Assembly (NCBI RefSeq): GCF_017792385.1
Contig: NZ_CP051230.1
Location: 1,922,001-1,986,000, forward strand
Length of the DNA stretch: 64,000 bases
Direction of reading: 5' to 3'
From: Hyphomonas sp.
GTDB taxonomy: Bacteria > Pseudomonadota > Alphaproteobacteria > Caulobacterales > Hyphomonadaceae
The translations under genes were made by a program, and so were the position numbers. The notes below the pieces were generated by a model that saw only the letters and a list, made by a program, of their open reading frames with translations, searched no databases and was not told the origin of the DNA. Position 1 is the first letter of the stretch. Each line of letters begins with the position of its first letter. Positions 50,085 to 57,628 of this stretch are shown here, piece by piece.

Positions 50085-52958
50085 CTACCAGGACTTCTTG
50101 ACCGTCACGCCGTACAGGGCCGGCTCGGTCAGGAAGGCGTTGGTGAACAGGCCGGAGGAGTCGTCGGTGAGATATGTACCGGTGATGACTTCCTCATCAG
50201 TCAAATTCTTGGCGAATACTTCAACGCCCCAGCCGCTTTCCTCATTGTTGAAGAGGATCGACAGGTTGACGTTGGACCAGGAGTCCAGTTCGTCGCGTGG
50301 GGTGTTCCAGATCCGGCTATAGCTGTCGGACTGCATGTAGTAGTCGCCGCGGATCGTCATGTCCCAATCGGAGTTGCCGAGGGATTGGAATGTGTATTCC
50401 GCTGCGAGGTTCAGCGTCATTTCCGGCGCACCCGGCATTGAATTGCCATCCAGGTTCTTGGCGTCACCTTCGATCGGCTGCAGGGCGGTGGCCGTCTGCG
50501 TGTTGCCGTTGGCATCGGTGTAGGTGACGGTCACGCCGTCGAGGCCGAAGGCGGCTTCCTGTCCGGCAAAGGCGCCGGTGCAGAGGCCGAGCGTCGAGCC
50601 CGGGGCGAGCAGTCCGCCCTGGATCGCACCCAGCACGGTGGCATAGCCCTGGGCCGAGACGACACAGTTGGAATAGGTGCTGGAATTCTTCAACGCGACC
50701 AGATCGGAACGACCATTGGTGCGGTCGAGCACGTCGATGCCGTATGTGTCGGCAACTTCTGCGTTCAGCAGGCCGAGATTGGCCGTCAGCAGCCAATTGT
50801 CAGCCGGCGTCCACAGGCCTTCCAGTTCGATCCCCTGAAGTTCGGCGTCCACGTTGATGTTCACCGAAGAGCGGTTGATGATCTGCGTGATCTGATAGCC
50901 TTCATAATCATACAGGAAGCCGGTCAGGTTCAGCTGGGCGGTGCCGCCCGCAAACGTGTTCTTCGTACCGATTTCATACGAGTTGATGAATTCCGGATCG
51001 AAGGTCTGCGGGAACAGATTGGCACCTGCCGGCTGCGGCGGGTTGATGCCGCCGCCCTTGTAGCCCTTGGAGTAGAAGCCATAGATCAGCGTGTCGTCAG
51101 TGAAGCCGAGATCGGCTGTGTAGTCGAACCCGATACGACCGGTGATCTCCTGGAAGTCTGCTTTCAGCAGGCCCTGGGATTCACGCGGATCTGCGCCAGT
51201 CGCCTGAGGCGTGAACAGATAGGTCGGAACAATCTTCTGTTCCTTCTGGTCGTCCGTGTAACGAAGGCCCAGGGTGAGCTGGAGGTCGTCATTGACGTCG
51301 AAATAGCCTTCCCCGAAGACCGCGAAGGATTCCAGCTTGTAGGGGGACAGCGACCGGAAATAGTTGCCGCCATCACCTGCAAGGCCGCCTGTGAACAGGG
51401 ACGCGCCGGAAGAGGAGGTGGACCCGCTGTCGAGCGGAACGACGCCGCCGAACAGGGCACCGCCGGACGCGTTGTTGATCTGGGTCAGCGCGGTCAGGGC
51501 GTTCGACAGCACGTAATAGCCGTCGGTCGGGTTGAAGGCGTCAACAGATTCGAAATCCACCTTGATGGCGCCGAGGTTGAAGTTGAACGGACCATCATAG
51601 TCGGACTGCAGGCGCAGTTCGTGCGTGGTCTGCTCGCTGTCTGCACCAGACAGGTCGAACGTACGGAAGACGTTGGAATCGCCCAGTTCCGGATCGGACA
51701 CGACACCACCCGGGAAGAGCAGGCCGTAGAGCGGTGCAAGGGCCGGGTTTATGAAGGGGCCGGCCGTCGCGTTGAATTCGATTGTCGGGGCGACCTTGTT
51801 GTAGTCCTCGATGGAGACGACCGAGGATTCCGAATAGCTGCCCAGATAGGTCAGCAGCAGATTGTCGCCGATATCGGCCTCGGCTTTCCAGGAATAGAGT
51901 GTCTGTTCGGCCTCGTACATCGGATCGAAGGCCGATTCGATCTTGCGCAGATCGGAAATGGCCGGATCGAGATAGACATCGCCATTGAGCAGGCCGGCAA
52001 AGATGCCGAGGCCGCCGGCCAGTGTGGCCTGCGAGTTCACGCGATCATTCGACTGGTCGAGCGGGGCGTCCACACACCCCAGCGACGTGGCGAGCTGGTC
52101 GACGGCCGAGACCGGCAGGCCCATGAACGTGTCAAAGCCCGGATCCTTGGCGCAAAGCTGCTTGCCGGAGCGCAGACGGGTATCGTCTTCCTCGAAATGC
52201 TCGACGGAAATCCAGCCGCGGGCCCAGTCGGTCGGCTCGACGGCGAAGGTGGCGCGGAAGCTGTACAGGTCGCGATCATCGACATCATTGCCGGTGACCA
52301 GATTGTCCACATAGCCGTCGCGGCTGAGATAGGAGCCGGCAAGACGCAGGGCAGCTGCATCGCCGATGGGCAGGTTGACCATGCCCTTGCCCTTGAACGT
52401 GTTGTAGTTGCCATAGGTCAGCTCGGCATCAGCCTGGAATTCCCCCAGAACCGGTTTTGCCGTGATCAGGTTGAACACGCCGCCCGTGGCGTTCCGGCCA
52501 TAGAGCGTACCCTGCGGACCGCGCAGAACCTCGACGCGTTCCACATCGTAGAATTCGGCTTCGAACAGGCGGTTGGCCGTGAGCGGAATGTCGTTCTGGT
52601 GAATACCCACGCCGGCATCACCGGACTGCGCCACAACATCTGCACCAATGCCGCGGATCTTGAAGTTGAAGCTGGTGAAATTGCCCTTGGTGAAGCTGAC
52701 ATTCGGGATCGACTTGACCAGGTCGGGACCGCCGGCCAACTGCAGCCGGTTCAGGGCATCTTCATCGAAGGCCGAAACGGCGATCGGAACGTCCTGGATG
52801 GATTCCTCGGTTTTCTGGGTCGTCACCGTCACGGTGGACAGTGTGCGCTGGGTGTCGTTGGAATCGTCCTGGGCGGTCGCCACCGGCCCTGCGAGTCCCA
52901 CGACAAGTGCGGACGCACCTGCCAGCCAGACGCACTTCGAGTGTCTGATATTTCGCAT
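50085..52958 (-). CDS. TonB-dependent receptor
   Basis: A 957-residue outer-membrane barrel. The signal peptide is CVWLAGASALVVGLAGPVATAQ, and a TonB-box-like STVTVTTQ follows. The plug has SIQDVPIAVSAFDEDALNRLQLAGGPDLVKSIPNVSF and DVERVEVLRGPQGTLYGRNATGGVFNLIT, then a 22-strand barrel region with many aromatic alternations, ending YGVTVKKSW (terminal aromatic). Energy comes from TonB-ExbBD. The substrate is not predictable from sequence; the class is the large Sphingomonas/Caulobacterales type used for plant or algal compounds. Upstream 52959-53171 holds no recognised riboswitch. Confidence 0.95.
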   Translation of the reverse strand: MRNIRHSKCVWLAGASALVVGLAGPVATAQDDSNDTQRTLSTVTVTTQKTEESIQDVPIAVSAFDEDALNRLQLAGGPDLVKSIPNVSFTKGNFTSFNFKIRGIGADVVAQSGDAGVGIHQNDIPLTANRLFEAEFYDVERVEVLRGPQGTLYGRNATGGVFNLITAKPVLGEFQADAELTYGNYNTFKGKGMVNLPIGDAAALRLAGSYLSRDGYVDNLVTGNDVDDRDLYSFRATFAVEPTDWARGWISVEHFEEDDTRLRSGKQLCAKDPGFDTFMGLPVSAVDQLATSLGCVDAPLDQSNDRVNSQATLAGGLGIFAGLLNGDVYLDPAISDLRKIESAFDPMYEAEQTLYSWKAEADIGDNLLLTYLGSYSESSVVSIEDYNKVAPTIEFNATAGPFINPALAPLYGLLFPGGVVSDPELGDSNVFRTFDLSGADSEQTTHELRLQSDYDGPFNFNLGAIKVDFESVDAFNPTDGYYVLSNALTALTQINNASGGALFGGVVPLDSGSTSSSGASLFTGGLAGDGGNYFRSLSPYKLESFAVFGEGYFDVNDDLQLTLGLRYTDDQKEQKIVPTYLFTPQATGADPRESQGLLKADFQEITGRIGFDYTADLGFTDDTLIYGFYSKGYKGGGINPPQPAGANLFPQTFDPEFINSYEIGTKNTFAGGTAQLNLTGFLYDYEGYQITQIINRSSVNINVDAELQGIELEGLWTPADNWLLTANLGLLNAEVADTYGIDVLDRTNGRSDLVALKNSSTYSNCVVSAQGYATVLGAIQGGLLAPGSTLGLCTGAFAGQEAAFGLDGVTVTYTDANGNTQTATALQPIEGDAKNLDGNSMPGAPEMTLNLAAEYTFQSLGNSDWDMTIRGDYYMQSDSYSRIWNTPRDELDSWSNVNLSILFNNEESGWGVEVFAKNLTDEEVITGTYLTDDSSGLFTNAFLTEPALYGVTVKKSW

Positions 52959-53171
52959 GTTTTGTTTCCTCCCCTCGGGCCGCTTGATTGCTGACCTCGA
53001 GCAATTTTTGCCGAGCTGGCCTCTTGCGGGCCTGCTTCATTGAGCATCAGAATGCATTCGTGACGGGTCTGTCAACATGACGCAGCGGCAATGATGCGTT
53101 TAAAAATCGGGGTGTCAAAAATGTAACGGCCCAGCTTGGCCGCCTCGCCCATGCCTGTTACAGGCGCAGAC

Positions 53172-53879
53172 ATGTCACAAAAGCCCGCTGCTGCACTTGT
53201 TCTCTTTTCCGGGGGACAGGATTCCACCACCTGCCTGGCCTGGGCGCTTTCGCGTTTCGAGCGAGTCGAAACCGTCGGCTTCGATTACGGCCAGCGCCAC
53301 CGGATCGAACTGGAGTGCCGGGACACGGTCCGCGCCGGACTGGCCGGGATGGACGCGGGCTGGAAGGCCCGTCTTGGCCCGGATCACCTGCTGGATGCAA
53401 CGGTGCTGAAATCGCTTGGCGAGACGGCGATGACTCATGAGGTCAGCATCGAGATGACCGAGGCCGGACTGCCTTCCACCTTCGTGCCGGGACGCAATCT
53501 CCTGTTCCTCACCCTGGCCGGGGCCCTGGCAAGCCGCCGGGGCATTTCCGTCCTTGTGGGCGGAATGTGTGAAACCGACTATTCCGGCTATCCCGACTGC
53601 CGGGCGACCACGATGGCGGCCCAGGCCGAGACGCTGCGGCTGGGCCTGGATGTTCCCATGCAGATCGAGACTCCCCTCATGTATGTCGACAAGGCGGGGA
53701 CCTGGGCGCTGGCCGATGAGCTTGGCGGACAGGCTCTGATCGATCTGATCGCGGAGGACACGCATACCTGCTATCTCGGCGACAGGGAGCACCGGCACGA
53801 ATGGGGGTATGGGTGTGGCACATGCCCGGCCTGCGAATTGCGGGCGCGAGGCTGGCAGCAATGGAAATCGGCCCGCTGA
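53172..53879 (+). CDS. queC: 7-cyano-7-deazaguanine synthase QueC
   Basis: Makes preQ0 from 7-carboxy-7-deazaguanine with ATP and ammonia for queuosine in tRNA. The 235-residue protein has the PP-loop SGGQDS (residues 13-18), YGQRHRIELECRDTVRAGLAG, FVPGRNLLFLTLAGALA, GGMCETDYSGYPDCR and a four-cysteine zinc site near the end (THTCYLGD, YGCGTCPACELR). queD lies 120 bases downstream; queE is not in the window. The start MSQKPAAALVLF fits the family. Confidence 0.96.
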   Translation: MSQKPAAALVLFSGGQDSTTCLAWALSRFERVETVGFDYGQRHRIELECRDTVRAGLAGMDAGWKARLGPDHLLDATVLKSLGETAMTHEVSIEMTEAGLPSTFVPGRNLLFLTLAGALASRRGISVLVGGMCETDYSGYPDCRATTMAAQAETLRLGLDVPMQIETPLMYVDKAGTWALADELGGQALIDLIAEDTHTCYLGDREHRHEWGYGCGTCPACELRARGWQQWKSAR

Positions 53880-54000
53880 GGGCGCGCCCGGCGCTGCACA
53901 AGCAACCGCCATAACAACTGGACTTTTCGGGCCTTTTTCCGGTATTGGGGGCCCCTTGAAGCCAATATGGCCGGACCCATACCAGACCTGACTTGAACCG

Positions 54001-54420
54001 ATGACGACCCAGACCGACCAGACCAGCCTGTCACACGCGGCCACGAGCCCGGAAGGCCGCGTGTTCGCGATCTCGAAATCGGTGAATTTCGAGGCGGCCC
54101 ACTATATGGGTGGCAAGCCGGAAGGGCATCCCTATCGCAATGTGCACGGGCATTCCTTCCTGCTGGAAGCGACCGTGGCAGGCACCGTGAAGCCGGGTGA
54201 GCAATGGGTGGAGGATTTCTCCCATCTGACGGCCTGTCTGCAGGCCACTGCTGCCAAGCTTGACCACAAGCTGCTGAACGAGATCGAAGGTCTCGAAGTG
54301 CCGACCCTCGAGCGTATCTGCCTCTGGGTGGCGGCAGATCTGGCGGCGGAGCTGCCGGGTCTGTCGAAAGTGGCAATTGCCCGGCCCAGCCTGAACGAGC
54401 GTTGCGAACTGGTGCTTTAA
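54001..54420 (+). CDS. queD: 6-carboxytetrahydropterin synthase QueD-like, without the usual active-site cysteine
   Basis: A 139-residue PTPS-fold enzyme acting early in queuosine synthesis. Zinc histidines are present: H34 (NFEAAH), and H49 and H51 in NVHGHSF. Family parts KLDHKLLN and VPTLERICLWVA follow. Aligned on PEGH...HGHSF, the E. coli catalytic cysteine (KCGRLHGH) falls on Tyr45 here (PYRNVHGH). The queC neighbour still argues for a queuosine role. The start at 54001 includes a 20-residue unconserved leader. Confidence 0.9.
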   Translation: MTTQTDQTSLSHAATSPEGRVFAISKSVNFEAAHYMGGKPEGHPYRNVHGHSFLLEATVAGTVKPGEQWVEDFSHLTACLQATAAKLDHKLLNEIEGLEVPTLERICLWVAADLAAELPGLSKVAIARPSLNERCELVL

Positions 54421-54427
54421 CCGGCCG

Positions 54428-54742
54428 CTAGCTGGTCAGTTTCAGCCCGGCAATGCCTACGACAATCAGTCCGATGAAAGCCAGGCGCGCCAGCGTGGCG
54501 GCTTCGGCAAACCAGACGATCCCGACAATTGCCGTGCCGATCGTGCCGATTCCGGTCCACACCGCATAGGCGCTGCCGATCGGCAGGGCGCGCAGGGCCA
54601 TCGCAAGCAGCGCGAACGAGGCGGCCATGCAGACCAGCGTCAGGGCCGTGATCACCGGACGGGAGAACCCGTCCGACAGTTTCAGGCCGGTGGCCCACGC
54701 GATTTCAAGAAATCCTGCAAGCAGGAGACAGACCCAGGCCAT
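54428..54742 (-). CDS. gdx: Guanidinium exporter, SMR family (SugE/Gdx type)
   Basis: A 104-residue four-helix small multidrug resistance protein that exports guanidinium in exchange for protons as a dual-topology dimer. The sequence has the SugE/Gdx pattern rather than QacC/EmrE: LLAGFLEIAWATGLKLSDGFSR with the conserved Glu in helix 1, ALRALPIGSAYAVWTGIGTIGTAIVGI and a C-terminal LIVVGIAGLKL. A two-hairpin guanidine-II riboswitch lies immediately upstream, which makes the substrate assignment strong. The start ATG 54742 follows GAAAGGTG. Confidence 0.95.
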   Translation of the reverse strand: MAWVCLLLAGFLEIAWATGLKLSDGFSRPVITALTLVCMAASFALLAMALRALPIGSAYAVWTGIGTIGTAIVGIVWFAEAATLARLAFIGLIVVGIAGLKLTS

Positions 54743-54812
54743 AAGCGCACCTTTCGGCTATTGGCGGGTCGTCCCGAAGGTGAGGCTTGCTCATGGGGGT
54801 CGTCCCCCATGG
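54743..54812 (-). promoter_or_regulatory. Guanidine-II (mini-ykkC) riboswitch controlling gdx
   Basis: On the minus strand two hairpins carry ACGA loops: CATGGGGG-ACGA-CCCCCATG (54792-54811) and CGGG-ACGA-CCCG (54765-54776), both with the GGACGACC core of mini-ykkC RNA. The ribosome-binding segment CCGAAAGGTG (54749-54758 region) can pair with CACCTTCGG, which overlaps the second hairpin. Guanidine binding should stabilise the hairpin and free the ribosome-binding site. Confidence 0.9.
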
Positions 54813-54855
54813 CGCCCCCGAACGGCATGTCCGGAGGCGGCAGGGAAGGAAGGGG

Positions 54856-55347
54856 TCAGCTGCCGGAGGGCGAACCGGCGGACAGCTGTTTCACGAATTT
54901 GCGGGCAAATTTGTCAGAGGCGCGCTTGGCGTCCTGCCAGGTGCTGATCCCGGCATTTCGGATGTCGGTTTCGTACCAGTCATAGGTCAGCTCACCCAGC
55001 GTGTTGCCGGCCGCATCATAGGCGGTGGCGGAGAGCTTCATGCCGCCAATGCTCTTGGAGCCGCCATAGTCGAGACCGGGCGTGTCTCCCAATTGCTTGA
55101 AGGTGGGCTTGTTCGGCATTGCGTCGACGATGGTTACATCGATGCGGGCAATGTCGAGACCGGCCTTGGCCAGTTCACGTGTCAGGTCTTCCTGCACTTC
55201 CTCGACCAGGTAATCGGCCTCGCGCATGCCGTACTCATCTTCGAGTTCCTCGGTAAATTCCGGGCTGAGACCGACATGAATATCACCCGCAATGGCAGCG
55301 GGAGCCGTCATCAGGGCAAGGGCGGCGAGCGGGGCAAAACGTTTCAT
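54856..55347 (-). CDS. Secreted protein of unknown function
   Basis: A 163-residue protein with a signal peptide (MKRFAPLAALALMTAPAAIAG) cleaved near AIAGD. The mature part has FTEELEDEYGMREADYLVEEVQEDLTRELAKAGLDIARIDVTIVDAMPNKPTFKQLGDTPGLDYGGSKSIGGMKLSATAYDAAGNTLGELTYDWYE, an alpha/beta pattern with a lipid-or-ligand-binding look, but no family was recognised. GGAG precedes ATG 55347. Ends just upstream of the guanidine riboswitch region on the same strand. Confidence 0.8.
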   Translation of the reverse strand: MKRFAPLAALALMTAPAAIAGDIHVGLSPEFTEELEDEYGMREADYLVEEVQEDLTRELAKAGLDIARIDVTIVDAMPNKPTFKQLGDTPGLDYGGSKSIGGMKLSATAYDAAGNTLGELTYDWYETDIRNAGISTWQDAKRASDKFARKFVKQLSAGSPSGS

Positions 55348-55427
55348 CGGAGCATCTCCTGAACTGTTGTTGCACAAGCATAACACGCCGCCCTGGCCCG
55401 AAGAAGTCACAGCCGCGTGAAGCCGGG

Positions 55428-56123
55428 TCAGACCGTGTCGACAAATACGATCTCGGCGTCTTCCAGACCCTTCAGCTCGAGCGATTCGGTGCCGCTGATC
55501 GCGGCGCCGTCGCGGGCCTCCATCCGGATGCCGTTCAGCTCAACCGCGCCTGCGGCGAGAACAAGATAGCCATGCCGGCCGGCTTCGACTTCATAGGTCA
55601 GCGTCTCGCCCTGCTTCAGCGTGGCCCCCAGAACCTGGGCATCCTGATTGATGACGAGGCTGTCCTGCTCGCCAGTGCCGGAGGCGAGAACGGCCCACTT
55701 GCCGGACCGGTCGCCTTTCGGGAATTTCCGTGCGCCCCAGCCGGGCTTGCCGCCGGCGGTACGGGGCAGGATCCAGATCTGGAACAGGGTCGTCTCTTCG
55801 TCCTCGGCATTCCATTCGGAGTGCTGGATGCCGTCACCGGCACTCATCACCTGCACATCGCCGGCTTCGGTGCGGCCGGTATTGCCCATGGAATCCTTGT
55901 GCGTGATCGCACCGGAGCGGACATAGGTGATGATTTCCATCGAGTGATGGCCGTGCGGCGGGAAGCCGGAATGGGGCTGGATCGTGTCATCATTCCAGAC
56001 GCGCAGGGCGCCTTCGCCCATCCGCTCTGGATCGTGGTAGCCCGAGAAGGAGAAGTGATAATTGGCGTTCAGCCAGTCGTTCCGAAACCGGCCAAGCTGC
56101 TTGAAGGGTCTGTGGTCAATCAT
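55428..56123 (-). CDS. Pirin family protein (YhhW-like)
   Basis: A 231-residue bicupin. The metal site is in the N-terminal cupin: LRVWNDDTIQPHSGFPPHGHHSMEIITYVRSGAITHKDSMGN, with HxH...E, followed by GDVQVMSAGDGIQHSEWN. The C-terminal cupin is degenerate. E. coli YhhW oxidises quercetin; pirins elsewhere act as metal-dependent regulators. No genetic partner is evident here. Confidence 0.93.
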   Translation of the reverse strand: MIDHRPFKQLGRFRNDWLNANYHFSFSGYHDPERMGEGALRVWNDDTIQPHSGFPPHGHHSMEIITYVRSGAITHKDSMGNTGRTEAGDVQVMSAGDGIQHSEWNAEDEETTLFQIWILPRTAGGKPGWGARKFPKGDRSGKWAVLASGTGEQDSLVINQDAQVLGATLKQGETLTYEVEAGRHGYLVLAAGAVELNGIRMEARDGAAISGTESLELKGLEDAEIVFVDTV

Positions 56124-56258
56124 GGCGATATCCTTTCGCTCGTGTTGCAGCGAATATGACGCTTCCGCGCCCGGCCTGTAGGCTGTGGCCAGCCATCACA
56201 CCTATGCATGCCGTGCATAAGTGGAAACAGGCGCAAAACCCGCTAGGTTCCGCCCCTG

Positions 56259-57164
56259 ATGCGCCTGCCCATTATTCACCATGCCGATTATGACGCGAAG
56301 ACGGTTGCCGATGATCACCGGTTTCCGATGCGCAAATATGCCCTTGTGGCCGAATTGCTGCGGGCCGCCGGACACGGTTTCATCCTGCCGGAGGCCGCGC
56401 CCGAAGACTGGCTGTATCTCGCCCATGACGAGGCCTATGTCACCGCCATCCTGACCCAGACACTTGATGCAAAGGCCGCCCGCAAGGTCGGCTTCGAAAT
56501 CACGCCCGCGATCGCTCGCAGGTCAGCGGCGTCCGTGGGCGGCACATGCCTTGCCGCGCGGCTTGCACTGGAGCAGGGGGCCGCGGTGAACCTTGCCGGC
56601 GGCAGCCATCATGCCGGGCCGGAGGGCGGGGCAGGATTCTGTGTGTTCAATGATGTTGGCGTTGCCGGAAAGCTGCTGCTGGAAACGAAGGAAGTGCGCC
56701 GGGTGGCCGTCATCGATTGCGACGTGCATCATGGCGACGGCACGGCGCTGATCTTCCGCTATGATCCGCGCGTCTTTACCGCCTCGCTGCATTGCGAACA
56801 GAACTGGCCGCGCGAAAAGCCGCCATCCGATCTCGATGTCGGCCTTCCGAAGGGCACGGGCGATGCGGAATATCTCTCCGCGTTGGAGCATCTCGTCGAG
56901 GCCGCGCTCGGCACCTCGCCGGATATTGTCTTCTACAATGCCGGGGTCGATCCGCATGCAGAAGACCGTCTGGGCCTGTTGTCCCTCAGTGATGAGGGCC
57001 TGCGCGCGCGGGACGGTTTCGTGGCCAAGGCCTGCCGCTCAGCCGGTATCCCGCTCTGCGGCGTCCTCGGCGGCGGCTATGCCCGCGACGCCCGCGCTGT
57101 CGCCCGGCGCCATACGTTTCTGGTGGAGGCGGTCGGCGCGGCTTTCCAGCCCGTCGCGGACTGA
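56259..57164 (+). CDS. Histone deacetylase superfamily protein
   Basis: A 301-residue arginase/deacetylase-fold zinc enzyme of the bacterial acetylpolyamine/HDAC group. Catalytic parts: LAGGSHHAGPEGGAGFCVFNDVGVA (two His), VIDCDVHHGDGTALIF (Asp/His metal ligands), YNAGVDPHAEDRLG (Asp), and GGGYARDARA near the end. Substrate could be acetylated small molecules or proteins. Its last about 126 bases overlap the convergent membrane-protein gene. Confidence 0.94.
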   Translation: MRLPIIHHADYDAKTVADDHRFPMRKYALVAELLRAAGHGFILPEAAPEDWLYLAHDEAYVTAILTQTLDAKAARKVGFEITPAIARRSAASVGGTCLAARLALEQGAAVNLAGGSHHAGPEGGAGFCVFNDVGVAGKLLLETKEVRRVAVIDCDVHHGDGTALIFRYDPRVFTASLHCEQNWPREKPPSDLDVGLPKGTGDAEYLSALEHLVEAALGTSPDIVFYNAGVDPHAEDRLGLLSLSDEGLRARDGFVAKACRSAGIPLCGVLGGGYARDARAVARRHTFLVEAVGAAFQPVAD

Positions 57165-57521
57165 TTGCACGACCAGCAGGACGGGGGCGAGCAGGATGAT
57201 CAGCACGGCCAGTCCGAACATGGCCGCGAAGAACCAGACCAGCCAGCCGGGCATGTCCCCGACCCCAGCGACCTCGTCTGATTGCAGCAAGGCGAACGAC
57301 AAGGGAAACCCGAAAATCAGCAATGCTCCAATTGCCAATCCGACAATCAAATTCGGACGGGATGAGTCACCTGTCGGCGTGTATTCCACATTGCTGTACT
57401 CGGCCCAGGTCTTGACGGTCGTTTTGGGATTCGCACCCGGCTTGTTTCGCCGTCCACGGCGGCGGAGCAGGCGCCTGAGGCTTTCGGTGTGATCCCGGTT
57501 CGGCGTATTGCCGGATGTCAT
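57039..57521 (-). CDS. Small membrane protein of unknown function
   Basis: A 160-residue protein: a basic N-terminus (ESLRRLLRRRGRRNKPGANPKT), two predicted membrane helices (NLIVGLAIGALLIFGFPLSFALL and GWLVWFFAAMFGLAVLIILLAPVLLVV), and a hydrophilic C-terminus. The C-terminal about 40 residues lie over the end of the deacetylase gene on the other strand. The helices argue that the frame is real, but the extent of the overlap is unusual. An earlier stop by frameshift cannot be excluded. Confidence 0.65.
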   Translation of the reverse strand: MTSGNTPNRDHTESLRRLLRRRGRRNKPGANPKTTVKTWAEYSNVEYTPTGDSSRPNLIVGLAIGALLIFGFPLSFALLQSDEVAGVGDMPGWLVWFFAAMFGLAVLIILLAPVLLVVQSVRDGLESRADRLHQKRMAPGDSAGVAGIAAAEDAAERDTG

Positions 57522-57628
57522 GTTCTGTCATCCCTCCCTGTATTCAATCTGGGGGCGACAGGCGTGTTCCGCAAGGTGTTGCAGACGCCGCTCTTGCCCC
57601 GACTCACTTGCGCCGCCACAAGAACCAC

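Noticed and set aside
52959..53171. A preQ1 riboswitch upstream of queC
   Set aside because: No CU-rich loop, pseudoknot partner or A-rich tail of the preQ1 classes could be found.
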